In this document: positions 10,488 through 19,999 of the stretch, in pieces | Numbering within the stretch: position 1 is the first letter of the stretch | Layout of the letters: the number at the start of each line of letters is the position of its first letter | Source of the DNA: Neoceratodus forsteri | Taxonomy: Eukaryota; Chordata; Ceratodontiformes; Ceratodontidae | Assembly (NCBI GenBank): GCA_016271365.2 | Contig: CM028131.1 | Location: 283,586,001-283,650,000 of the forward strand | Direction of reading: 5' to 3' | Length of the DNA stretch: 64,000 nt | Made by a program: the position numbers and the translations under genes | Notes under the pieces: model-generated | Databases searched by the model: none | The model's input: the letters and a program-made list of their open reading frames with translations, nothing else | Told to the model about the DNA's origin: nothing

Positions 10488-11659
10488 CTCATTGTCTCCT
10501 AGCAGATGCCTGTAGTCGTCAGTAAAATACACTGGTGTGTCCTGAGGACGTCTGCAGAAGTCAGCTACTGACTCCCAGTGTGCCCTTACAATGTCTGGAG
10601 AAGTCACTTATATATTTTAATATATAGTGTAACAGAATATAATATATATTTGACTGCATAGCACCATTGGAAAGGTAATTTTATGCTGAACAACTTTGTC
10701 ACTAATATTTTGTGCATATCATGTATACTTTAGGAGTTATTTGCATTTGTTTATGGTATGGTGTGTATGGCTTATCTTGCCCATTTTAGTAAAAAAATTT
10801 TTTTTTTGCTGTTTCAACCAGCTTAAAAAAATAACAAAATGACATTATTTGCATACCACCATTGGGAAGGTAATTTTGTGCTGAACAACTTTGCCACTGT
10901 TATTTTGTGTATATCATGTATACTTTAGGAGTTATTCACATTTGTTTATGGTATGGTGTGTATGGCTGACATGTTTTCCATTAGGATTCACCTAAGCAGC
11001 TTGAATAAAATTCACTTTTTTGGCACTTCAGCAGGTATAAAATAAAAACCATATTGATTACAACTGGTTGCATAGCACCATTGGAAAAGCATTTTTGTGC
11101 TCATCAACTTTCATGTTGATACTTTGTGTGTATCATGTATACTTTTGGAGTTATATGCATTTGTTTATGATATGGTGTGTGTGGTTGAGATTCATCCCTC
11201 AAATCTCACCAAAGCACCTTGACTAGAATGGGGAAAAATTATGTTTTATAGTAAAAATATATCTTTTTTTAACAAACATACTATTAAAACACCATCTAAT
11301 GTCTGTATGCTTAATTTGGTGTTGATATTTTATATATTTTCCAACAAAAAATGGCTTATGTTGCCCTTTTTTAGTGAAAAAAATATTTAGTTTGCTCTTT
11401 CGACCAGAATAGAAAAAAAAACAAAATTACTTATTATTACATGCATGCCACCATTGGAAAGGCAATTTTGTGCTGAATAACTCTGCCACTCATACTTTGT
11501 GTCTAGCATGTACAGTTATTAAGCTATTAGCATTTGTTTGCGACATGCTGACTATGGCTTGATTTTGCTTAGAAAGGCCCAGGATTCACTGTTAAAAGTA
11601 TACAGGAGATTCAGGAGGCAAGTGGTGTAATCTCAGAGTGAGCCTGTGGAGGCAATGAG
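10488..11659. mobile_element. TTAA-flanked DNA transposon derivative inside gypsy pol
   Basis: A 1172-bp insertion precisely bounded by TTAA at 10484-10487 and 11660-11663. Terminal inverted repeats are short: CTCATTGTCTCC at the left, and CTCATTGCCTCC read inward from the right (11 of 12). Removing the insertion and one TTAA restores the RT-RNase H reading frame. TTAA target duplications are typical of piggyBac and Kolobok elements. The inside is AT-rich, non-coding and made of at least four diverged tandem units containing ACCATTGG, so it is a non-autonomous element. Confidence 0.85.
10655..11580. repeat. Diverged tandem repeats in the TTAA element
   Basis: A unit with the order ACCATTGGAAAGG, TTTTGTGCTGAA, ATCATGTATACTTT, GCATTTGTTTATG recurs at about 10661, 10856, 11075 and 11448. 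Spacings are about 195, 220 and 373 bp. The units are well diverged, and A/T-rich linkers separate them. Confidence 0.8.
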
Positions 11660-12669
11660 TTAATGAAACGCCAATAATAACTACAGAATCCCAGGAATCT
11701 TTGCAGTTCTTTTAGATTTTTGGGCTGTGGCCAGGTGGTCAAGGCCTCAACTTTACTTGAGTTGGTCTCTATTCCCTCGGTGGATACTATGTTTCCCACA
11801 TGCTTTACTGATGTTTGAAAGAATTGACACTTATCAATGGACAGTTTAAGGCCAAAGTCTTCCAGTCGGTCCAACACCTTGAATAATCTGTTTTCATTTT
11901 CCTTCAGTGAGCTACCAAACACAATAACATCATCTAGGTATACCAGGCACCCTAGTAAGTTCATGTCCCCCACTGCACGCTCCATCAATCGTTGAAAAGT
12001 GGCTGGGGCACCTGAAATCCCTTGCGGCATCCTCATGAATTCATAGAAGCCAAGTGGACAGATAAAGGCTGTCTTCTCACGGTCCTCTGGGGCCATTGGG
12101 ATCTGGTAGTACTCACTGCAGAGATCCAGCACAGAGAACCACTTGCTACCATTTAGGCAGTCCAAAGCATCCTGAATACGGGGCATTGTGTACTGATCAG
12201 GGACAGTCCGCCGGTTTAAAGTGCGATAATCCATGCACATCCTTACTGTCCCATTCTTTTTTCTTACTACCACAATGGTGGAAGCATAGGGGCTTCTGGA
12301 TTCTTGTATTACACCAGCAGCTAGCATCTCTTGCAGGTGCTGTCTCACATCATCTATGTCAGCAGTTGCCAGGCGTCGAGACCTCTCATGAAATGGCCTT
12401 TCATCATGCAGCCGGATATGGTGCTTAGCTCCTTGCACGCATCCTATGTCCCATTCCTTTAAAGAAAACACCTGGTCTCTCTGGGCAAGCTTCTCACTGA
12501 TCCTCACTTTCCAGTCAGCTGGCAACGGGGAGTCACCGAAATCAAACAAGTTAGGCGTTACTCGGTCATTCTTCCCCGAACTCTTGCTACTGGGTAACAC
12601 TGCAGTGTCTGCACAATGCATATTAGCCAGGGTGCAACCTCTATTTACTCGAATCTCTCTGTCAGACAC
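11660..12669 (-). pseudogene. pol: Reverse transcriptase domain of gypsy pol
   Basis: About 336 open codons with the ordered RT blocks: SPYASTIVVVRKKNGTVRMC (fingers), DYRTLN, FSVLDLCSEYYQIP (first catalytic Asp), FMRMPQGISGAPATFQRLM, and the catalytic CLVYLDDVIVF box at 11940-11929, then HVGNIVS and LQRFLGFCSYYWRFI. The acidic residues D and DD are intact. The frame runs straight into the TTAA element at 11659 and should resume at 10483. It primes cDNA synthesis from tRNA. Confidence 0.93.
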
Positions 12670-12678
12670 ATTATGAAC

Positions 12679-13568
12679 TTAAACCATTACCCTTCTGGCA
12701 TAAGCATGGGCTCTAGCAGGCAAAATACTAGGCTTGACCAGCAGTCTCTCCGGCAATTTTCCATCGCCTGGTGCGTCCAACATTAATATTTTATTCTTGA
12801 CATAATTTCTGACATGGACCTCTCCCTGTAAGGTACACTGGGCATTTGGTGCCAGGATCAGAGACTCAGGATCCTTTTTCCAGACAACTCCAACCGGTCC
12901 CTCTGGTTCCACTTTGTCAGCATCTCTCTGTGCCTCATAGGCCTTCTTGATCAAGGCCAGAATTCTTAATGCTCTACTAGTCCTTGACCCCTGTTTTTCA
13001 TAACACAACTGTGCCAGCCGTCCAAACATATGTGCATTAGTCCCAATTAGTAAAGAAACCCCATCATACAGTCCGGTAGGGGGACACACTAAGGCCAGGG
13101 TCTCTACTTGCTCTGCCACCCCAGCCACGGAGGTGGGAAAAGACAGCCAAATTTGGATACATCTTGATTAGGGGTAGGCCTTCTCACTTAACCCCCAGAC
13201 ATGCAGCCCTCCAACGGTTGTAAGGGTACATCAGACAAATGCTTCTGATACCAGTCTTGGAACATAATTGTCACTTGGGAGCCACTGTTTAATACAGCTC
13301 TTGTAGACACTCCATTCACCTTTACAGTGGTCTCCATGGAGGGACCCACTATCCTGGACCAGTCTGGAGAGGCAGTAGCGGGGGTCTGGGCAACTGACCT
13401 TGCCACAAAGGGACGTGAGTTAACATTTTTGGGACCTTCACTGTGGTCATTTCGTGCACCTCTTAACCACTGTTTTGTGCTCCAAAGCTCTCCTTGGCTG
13501 ACTCTGCCACTCTCTCTAAGTCTTTCTGAGACCGGCAATCCCTCTTCATGTGCCCATCCTTCCCACAA
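12679..13568 (-). pseudogene. pro: Aspartic protease region with active-site D to N change
   Basis: Two frames, 13568-13188 and 13128-12679, cover a retropepsin-type domain. The motif expected as D-[ST]-G reads VLNSGSQVTIM: the codon at 13289-13287 is AAC instead of GAC, so the catalytic Asp is Asn here. The later LLIGTN segment is typical of the retropepsin flap/C-terminal region. The two frames are separated by stops near 13130-13190. In the family this enzyme cuts Gag-Pol. This copy would be inactive. Confidence 0.75.
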
Positions 13569-13840
13569 TTATGGCAAAATATGTCAGCTGAAGTTTGGGG
13601 TGACTGAAGCATCACATTGGGGGCTGTGGCATTGGTACTATCAATAGAAAACCTTGGTGCCACCTCAGCTGGCGGTGGGGTGGACATCGGGAGACATCTC
13701 TTCAGTTCCCTCACTTCCATTGTCAAGGCATCAAGTTTCAAACTGTTGTCAACATGAGGTGTTTGGGTGGGCACCCCCATCCCTATAGCAGAAGCAGTCG
13801 GGCAAGTGTCAGTGCCCATACTCATAGGAGTGGCCTTCAT
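13463..13840 (-). pseudogene. gag: gag C-terminus with CCHC zinc knuckle
   Basis: An open frame carrying CHNCGKDGHMKRDC, a perfect C-X2-C-X4-H-X4-C nucleocapsid zinc knuckle, at roughly residues 89-102. This binds element RNA in the family. The preceding part includes a short leucine-containing helix-like segment (ALTMEVRELKRCL). The reading frame differs from the capsid part, so at least one frameshift or stop lies in 13841-14017. It overlaps the start of the protease frame (13568), as expected for a gag-pro junction by frameshifting or by decay. Confidence 0.8.
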
Positions 13841-14017
13841 GATGAGACTGTCTGTTGCTTTCCTAATCTCCCACAGCAGTTAACCCCATGGTGGCACACC
13901 CTTTTCCTTCTCAGAGCACTCATTAACTGCCAACCCTTGCCCCTGAACTTCACTTGACGGGTCACCCTCAGTAACTCAGGTCGTAGCAGCAGCTATTGGT
14001 GCAAGTCCCTCCCGGGG

Positions 14018-15087
14018 TCACCTTTTCTCAACTCCTCGAATTACTCTCATTAGCTCATCATAGGACGGTGGGGTTTCCAGTCGATTGGCCAGGCGTAACT
14101 GAAGCAACAGTAGTTCTGAGAAGGGGGCAGACTTAAGGATCCGGTCCAGCCTGGTTCGGTCAAATTCAATCGCTGGCAAACTACCCTTTCTGAGGCATTC
14201 TTGCAACAATTTTTCTAGCCTAGATACATACACAGACAACAACTCCCCTTGGTACTGTTGTGCATTTATTACTCTCCACCACAGATCCTCATTGCAATCT
14301 GGGCTCCCATACACATTCTCCAAGGCCTCAAGATAGTCCTGTGCAGTCGCTTCAGGGTTACTGGCCCATTTGGCACAGATGGTAGCCAGGGCAGGACCTC
14401 TGAGGCTCTCACTTACCCTCTTTCTATTTTTTGCTTCCGAGCATTGCCATTCTAGCACTTGAGGGGCACCATAGTCTATCCAGGTCTCCCAGCCATCCTC
14501 TCCTTGTGGGGTGGGGAGGGCTCCAGAGAAAATTTTCAACCTACGGTAAGAGTCATGACTATTGGCAGGTACAGACATAGGGGCTTGCACTGGCACAGAA
14601 AGAGGGGCAATAATGGGTGCTAGAGAGGGAGAGGGTGTTGGTGGAGGAACATTCTCAGGTGGCAATAATAGTTTCTTTAAATCCTCCACAGTTTTCCCTT
14701 CCTCCAGCAACAATTTAGCAAATTTTTCCTCAAATGTTTCAGATAGTGGGGGGGGGGCTCATTCTCCCCAGGATCTTTACTGTCTTTAGTTATCACTTTC
14801 CAGGCAGTGAGGGCTTCTTCTGGGGTAATGGTCTGTGGCACTTTAGAACTGTCTAGAGGGTTCTTACACTCTATTAGAGCCATGAAAGTTTGGGTGAGCA
14901 GATCAGCCAGCCGCCCCACCATCACAGGGTTTCACAAACGTTCGACCTTGGAAAGTATTCCCTGTACAGTGTCCGTACTGGTACCCAGCGGGATATCCAA
15001 GATAAGTATAGCATTTTGGGGGTCGATCTCCTGCCCAGTACACCACTTCACCAACTGGTGTACAGCCACTTCTGTTGAGGTATCCAT
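14018..15087 (-). pseudogene. gag: gag: PNMA-like capsid region of gypsy, two lesions
   Basis: It starts at an ATG at 15087, 45 nt inside the primer site (MDTSTEVAVHQLVKWC). The N-terminal domain (QLVKWCTGQEIDP...ILILDIPLG...VGRL...WKVITKD) resembles the RRM-like N-terminus of PNMA proteins. The capsid part at 14560-14030 (YRRLKIFSGALP...GWETWI...VLEWQCSEAKNRKRVSESL...DYLEALENVYG...VSRLEKLLQ) follows the PNMA/gypsy capsid pattern. Two lesions break it: an in-frame TGA at 14934-14932, probably from CGA, and a frameshift in the G10 run at 14748-14757. A proline-rich linker (PPENVPPPTPSPS) separates the domains. The product would be the structural Gag that packages element RNA. Confidence 0.85.
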
Positions 15088-15131
15088 TGATTTTTAACAG
15101 TAATTTGTAAATGTGGCCACTAGAGGATGCT

Positions 15132-15150
15132 AATCCCAGTGGTGCCTCCA
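15132..15150 (-). other. Primer binding site, tRNA-Thr type
   Basis: The minus strand reads TGGAGGCACCACTGGGATT just inside the 5' LTR. This is complementary to CCA plus the 3' end of a vertebrate-type tRNA-Thr (AGU) with one mismatch, judged from memory of the tRNA sequence. Minus-strand cDNA synthesis would start here. The decayed relative has a similar site at 2842-2825. Confidence 0.75.
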
Positions 15151-15153
15151 AGA

Positions 15154-16991
15154 TGTAACTCCTAGGTGGCGCTATCCTAAGGGCTACTACCCCTGCCTGC
15201 TTAACTACTAACAGGGTGAGGGGCCTAGGTCTAATGACGTGTGCCTCCACCCAGAGGTCAGGGTTTGCAGTAGTTAAACTAGCTTGGTCACAGCCCTCTG
15301 GGACACTGTAACCCCCTTTCTTCCCACTAGTGGCCCACACAATGCATCAGGAATATCTTCACAATGTACACTAATCCCCAGGACTGGCTCTGTCGACTGG
15401 ACTCTGGGGACCCCTGTAAAGCAAGATGACACAGTGCAAAAACCACAGTACAATACATCAACATAAACAAATACCTCAGTCAGTGTAACTTTGCTGAAAC
15501 AAACAGATCAGATTTATTTAAGGAGCTGTAACAAGGACAGGGGGAAATCATGTTAATTAGGTTAAACACATTAATAATCACAGTACTGTGCATATATTCA
15601 GAGTCCCAAATTGTCACTTTCACTGGGTACCCAGGATGGGGGGGCTAGCCAGGATCGGTGCTGCTGGTTGGGGCATGGTGATGGAAAAACACTGGCACAA
15701 CACCCAAATTGTAATCTGGAGCCGGTTGGCTCAGTTCATGAAGAAAAAAAACAAAAAAAACAATTAGATGACACATTTGCAATTCGATAAACAGATGGCA
15801 GGGAGCTACCCTGCTTTGTACTCACAAACTCAATGCTGGGAACTGGATGGAAGGCAGATTGTCCTGGATTGCCAGGAGGAGCAGACCATGTGGACAAGGT
15901 CCTTGTTACTGGACCCCACTGCAGTTTAGAGCAAATGGATGTAGTCTGGATTAAGCTGGGGTTTGCTTCCAGCTTCATGCACTCAATTCACTGTACAGGG
16001 GATTTGAAACGCGATTTTCCACAAGCACTACACACATTTATATGTAAAAGGAAAGTACTATACCAGGCAGGCTGCTTCTCTATCCCGATCGCAATTACTG
16101 CACAATACCTGGGAGAACACACAGCAGATTCAGTTCCTGACAGACTGAGCGCGATTCAAAAATTTCCCCAGTCTTCTACAGGGTGAGCCTAGTTTCTAGT
16201 CTTCAGATCTCCTTGATTCTCTTCACAGGTTGGATTCAGTCTGAACAGGCGCTTGCACAAGCTGCAGATCGAAACTTAGGGCCTTGCAGGTGATTCCCGG
16301 GCTAAAACTACACACTGAAGAAGCACACAGCTCCTTGTTTCTTCACTGCCCAAACTGATCTGATCTTTCCAGTAGACAGAGTCAGGCATTTCCTTTGAGT
16401 TCCTCCCAGTTCAGTTGGCTGATTTGGCTGTCACTCACAATCAGAGTCCCTCTGTTGGTGCAAAAAGGCACCGAAGTCCAAACTACAATTCCCAGAGGCA
16501 TCTGCCATACAGTCCCATTGTGGCTGGCTCAACTTAAGAGTCCAAGTTCTGATTTGCCAGCAGCAGGCTCCATTTTAAAGGTCCCCCACGCTGATTGGTC
16601 CAGTTCAGCAGTTCAATTCCAACATAGAGGGGAAACACACACAGAGTCCCAGCTGCAACAAAACAGGTTAGATAAACTGCAATCTCACAAATGCTGCTAA
16701 ATGATTAGAGGCAAACAATTACAGCTTTCAGATGGGCTCCCTTTGCACTCTTAATGACTGCAAAAATGGAGTGAATTGGCAGCAGCCCGGCCGGGATTCG
16801 GGCATTAGAACACACAGTCCCCCCTCCTCAATTAATTATGGTCACAAGCAGGCAGCTGTTAAAGAGACAGTACCAGAGGCTCTAAAAGCACTCACACTCA
16901 AGCAGCTTAAATGCTGAACACCTCCAGACTTGGGGCATTCAAGCAAGCTCCTGGAAGACTTCTGGGAATTCCCATTTTCAGGGGGGTTACA
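15154..16991 (-). repeat. 5' LTR of the PNMA-type gypsy
   Basis: 1838 bp matching 5534-7389 along its whole length. The inner edge TGTAACTCC (15154) lies 3 nt from the primer binding site, which fixes this copy as the 5' LTR of a minus-strand element. The outer edge ends GGTTACA at 16991. A sense-strand AATAAA is at 15518-15513. Two solo relatives occur at 51285-53195 and 53609-55226. Confidence 0.93.
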
Positions 16992-17151
16992 CCAGTATCC
17001 CCCCAGCCCTCTTTACTGTCCTCTCACATTGCTTGCCCATGTTTAGGTCATCTGATATGACTACCCCCAGGTCCCTTTCCATTTCTGTTGTTGTTAGTAT
17101 CTCACCCCCATTGTGTACTCTTCCCCTGGGTTTTTATTTTCCAGGTGCTCC
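16992..17151 (-). mobile_element. CR1 LINE, right piece of the split copy
   Basis: It continues the ORF2 sequence interrupted at 5533. The plus strand 'ccagtatccccccagccct' is the complement of the CR1 segment found intact at 59800-59820. The copy then runs to about 17151, where similarity to the CR1 at 59640-59760 ends, so it is 5'-truncated to about 0.8 kb in total. Confidence 0.85.
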
Positions 17152-17762
17152 AGGATGCACCCACACAGCTGAAACAGAAATGGAGCAGTCACTGGGCACC
17201 GTTCACAGTAGTGCAGCATGGTTAGTGTAATCCTGAAGCATTGCAGTGAGTTTTAGGAGCTTGGTAACCAAGTGCAAGGGTCATCATTCCACCCATACCT
17301 CTTAACCTCCTGTCTTATAACTTGGGGACGAGACTTATAACAATCGGGGACAGAGGATTAAAATCAGGGACATGTCTTAAACATTGCTGATATCCTTTCA
17401 GGAGAGTAGTAGAATTAGAGGCCTAGTGTAAATTGCATTTTCCGAAGAAGTCTGGAACTGTAATTTTTTTACATTATTTTATGCTTATAATATACATTGT
17501 TGAGACATGGAAACACAGATTTTAGGAGGGTCAGAGGAAAATTTTGTGGCAAAATCAGGGACATCCCTAAAAATCAGGAACAGTCAAAGGTTTGATTCCA
17601 CCCTGTTCGGAAAGTTAGGTAAAAGAAGGGACTTACTGGAAGATAGGAACTGTATGTCAGCTGGTCTATCCTGGGAAAACTGAAAAAAACAAACTTAGAC
17701 AACATTCATTAGAGTGAGTGGGCAGTGAGTTAAGCCCAGAGCATGCTACAGTATGACCTAGC
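17152..17762. other. Unassigned sequence with repeated ATCAGGGACA motif
   Basis: No domain or long frame is seen. The word ATCAGGGACA or close variants (tcggggacag, atcagggacatg, atcaggaacag) recur between about 17340 and 17592, suggesting an old low-copy repeat. Nothing more can be assigned. Confidence 0.5.
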
Positions 17763-17886
17763 CCACCTAGCCCAGTGTGACTGGTCCCCTATCAAATACG
17801 CCTCAACCATAGATAAAGCCCTTGACTACTTCACCCACACATTCAACAATGCGTGTAATAAATTTGCCCTTCTCACCAAGGTTCTA
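17763..17886 (+). mobile_element. Isolated internal fragment of L2 ORF2
   Basis: About 124 bp (cctagcccagtgtgactggt ... caccaaggttctat) almost identical to 20903-21024 of the L2 copy downstream, in the same orientation. Both flanks diverge at once. Because it is an internal piece without a LINE 3' tail, it is not an ordinary 5'-truncated insertion. Confidence 0.85.
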
Positions 17887-18589
17887 TGTCTCATTTACTG
17901 TAACTATTACTAGCTTTAGAAATGAGCTAAACAAAATGTGTAGCATTAGGTTACCAGATTTGTCAGGGTGTCTCTAATGACGCTGATAGACATTTGCTGT
18001 CTCATTCAGTCATAACAGAGTGTTTAGAAAACCAATGCGGATAGAAAGTCCATTACCATGTATTTCTCAGCATAATCATACCAATTCCATGGGCTGTTTC
18101 CCTAACTACCTCACATATTTGTGTGTTGTCCAGCTCCCCGGAGAGACATTTATATTTGCAATAGTCTGAAACCATTTCCAAGTAACTGCCAACGTGGGAT
18201 GTGGACTCTTAACATAGTTGTGCTAAAATAGACGTTTATCTCCAATAAAGGAAGCATTCATTTCAGATTCCTTTTTCATTTGATTTATGTCATGGCTTCC
18301 TCAAACAGGTCCCCTTGAACTCAAAACATAAGGATTTTCTCACAGCCCATCATAAATGCGTGAGTGAGTCGCCTTAGATGTCGGTAAACTATGCCTGCAT
18401 CATGGGTTCAGATAAGGTTGAGGGACCTGGGTGGATAGCTCCTGGGGGATTCATTACCGGAAGGTTGAAGTTGTAACTGTGTAGTGCCTCCAGCCAGAGA
18501 AATTTAGGTAGGTTAGATGACAAGCCAGTACTATCCCCTGGTAAGCAATACCAGCCTCAGTGGTCTGCGCTGGAGCAACCCACCACTTC
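17887..18589. other. Unassigned non-coding stretch
   Basis: No reading frame of note and no recognisable repeat terminus. Confidence 0.5.
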
Positions 18590-19510
18590 CCACATGATGC
18601 AATCAAAAAAGCAATGTGCCCTCCCCCACCCCCCGAGCAACGTCCACCAAGGGCTAGGAAAGCAGGCGCCCTTCCACCCCCTGAGATTGCCTTATAGCTG
18701 GCAGAGAAGGTCACAAGGGCCAGAAAGCAAGGCCTCCCACCCCCAGGCAACGTCCACCAAGTCATGAGGGCTGGGAAACAAGCCTCCCCACCCCCGAGAT
18801 CGCCTTACAGGTATGGCTGCAGGACAAGTTGTGGAGCTCCAACCCTGTGGCGCACTACAGACTAGTGTTGGCGCCTTTTTTGTTTGACTCTTTTGTGTCA
18901 GCCCAGGCATGGAGATAGTCTCTCCATAATGAATTTATCCATCGGACTGCACCAGTATCTGCATGCCTCACCAACTATGCCTTAAGGACACTTTAATAGC
19001 CATTTTAAAATTTATCTAACTTCTTGCCATGAGTGTCCCATTTGTAATCTGCTATCCCGATAGCCGAACCTGACTTAAAAGTAAAAAAAGGATAAAAAAA
19101 GGCAGGGAGAATTATTCTTACTCCTACTCTTGTCTGCAATTGCTGCGGGTGGGCTGCAGTGTGGCTGTGGGGGATTTAGTATAGGTATTTTTTTTAATTT
19201 TACTTTCAATCCAAACAAAGTTTTGCATAGGTATTTACCAGATGTAATGTGTGCATTGTAGGATGTCTAACTCAAATTCCTCCCCTCCTTTTGCCCTGCC
19301 CTATATAACTCTTACCTGCTGTCTTCTTTCAGCTATCAGAGAAGGTTGCAAGGGCCAGGAAAGCAGGTGCCCTCCCCAACCCCCCGAGCAATGTCCACCG
19401 AGGTCGTGAGGGCTAGGAAAGCAGGCACCCTCCCCACCCCCCGAGATCGCCTTACAGGTACGGCTGCAGGACAAGCTGGGGAGCTCCAACCTTGTGGTGC
19501 ACTACGGACT
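18590..19510 (+). repeat. GC-rich tandem units, probable L2 5'-UTR repeats
   Basis: A unit containing gcaacgtccaccaag, agggctaggaaagcagg, ccccgagatcgccttacagg and ggctgcaggacaag occurs at 18590-18860 (at least two degenerate units) and again at 19335-19500. The second block lies just ahead of the L2 coding region. I infer that these are promoter/5'-UTR subunits of that LINE, possibly duplicated. The AT-rich spacer at about 18900-19330 is unassigned. Confidence 0.55.
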
Positions 19511-19999
19511 ATTGTTGACCCCGCTGATGCTCCGCGTCAGCTCCCCACCACACCCACCACCACCCTTGGTCGTTTTTAACCAATCAGCCTGTTTCCCCAC
19601 TAGCAGCCTATAATGTTTAGCCTCTAGGGGTAGCACTGTTCTTTAGCTCCAATTTACTGACTCCATTGTCCTTGTATACATTTCTTTCACCACTTCCAAC
19701 ATAATTTATGCATCACTGTGGCAGCCTTACACTGCTCCCCAATCCCTGTCCTCATCACACTAGCTCCTGCCCCAGAATGAGCACCCTTATCTTCACCTCT
19801 CTCATCCTTCTTCTACAGGGAATGGCCAATCCCTCCCTGGTGACTCAACTTCCTGGGACCCTACCTATACAACACAGACTCCCACCTACCCTTCCACTCA
19901 CTGTTGCTCGCCTGACCTCTCCCCCATTCACCTCCCACCTATTACCACCCACCACCACCACCCACTGTGTCTGCTCTCATTACTATCCATCCCTAATCT

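Larger units (their letters stand above)
5534..16991 (-). mobile_element. Ty3/gypsy LTR retrotransposon with PNMA-like gag (about 11.5 kb)
   Basis: A complete LTR-to-LTR element read on the minus strand. Order in sense direction: 5' LTR (16991-15154), tRNA-Thr-type primer site (15150-15132), gag with a PNMA-like N-terminus, CCHC knuckle, protease, reverse transcriptase, RNase H, integrase, a long C-terminal Pol extension, purine-rich tract and 3' LTR (7389-5534). Integrase after RNase H is the Ty3/gypsy order. The LTR ends are TGTAACCCC and GGGGTTACA. The target duplication is 4 bp: CCAG on the right and CCAA on the left, against CCAG in the intact CR1 target. About 1.17 kb of the length is the TTAA element at 10488-11659. 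Stops and frameshifts in gag and pol make the copy defective. Confidence 0.93.

Noticed and set aside
18454..19489. Gly-rich minus-strand frames (GGGRPCFLALVT...) as a collagen-like gene
   Set aside because: They are translation of GC-rich tandem units that precede the L2. The pattern recurs with the DNA repeat and has no start or conserved frame.
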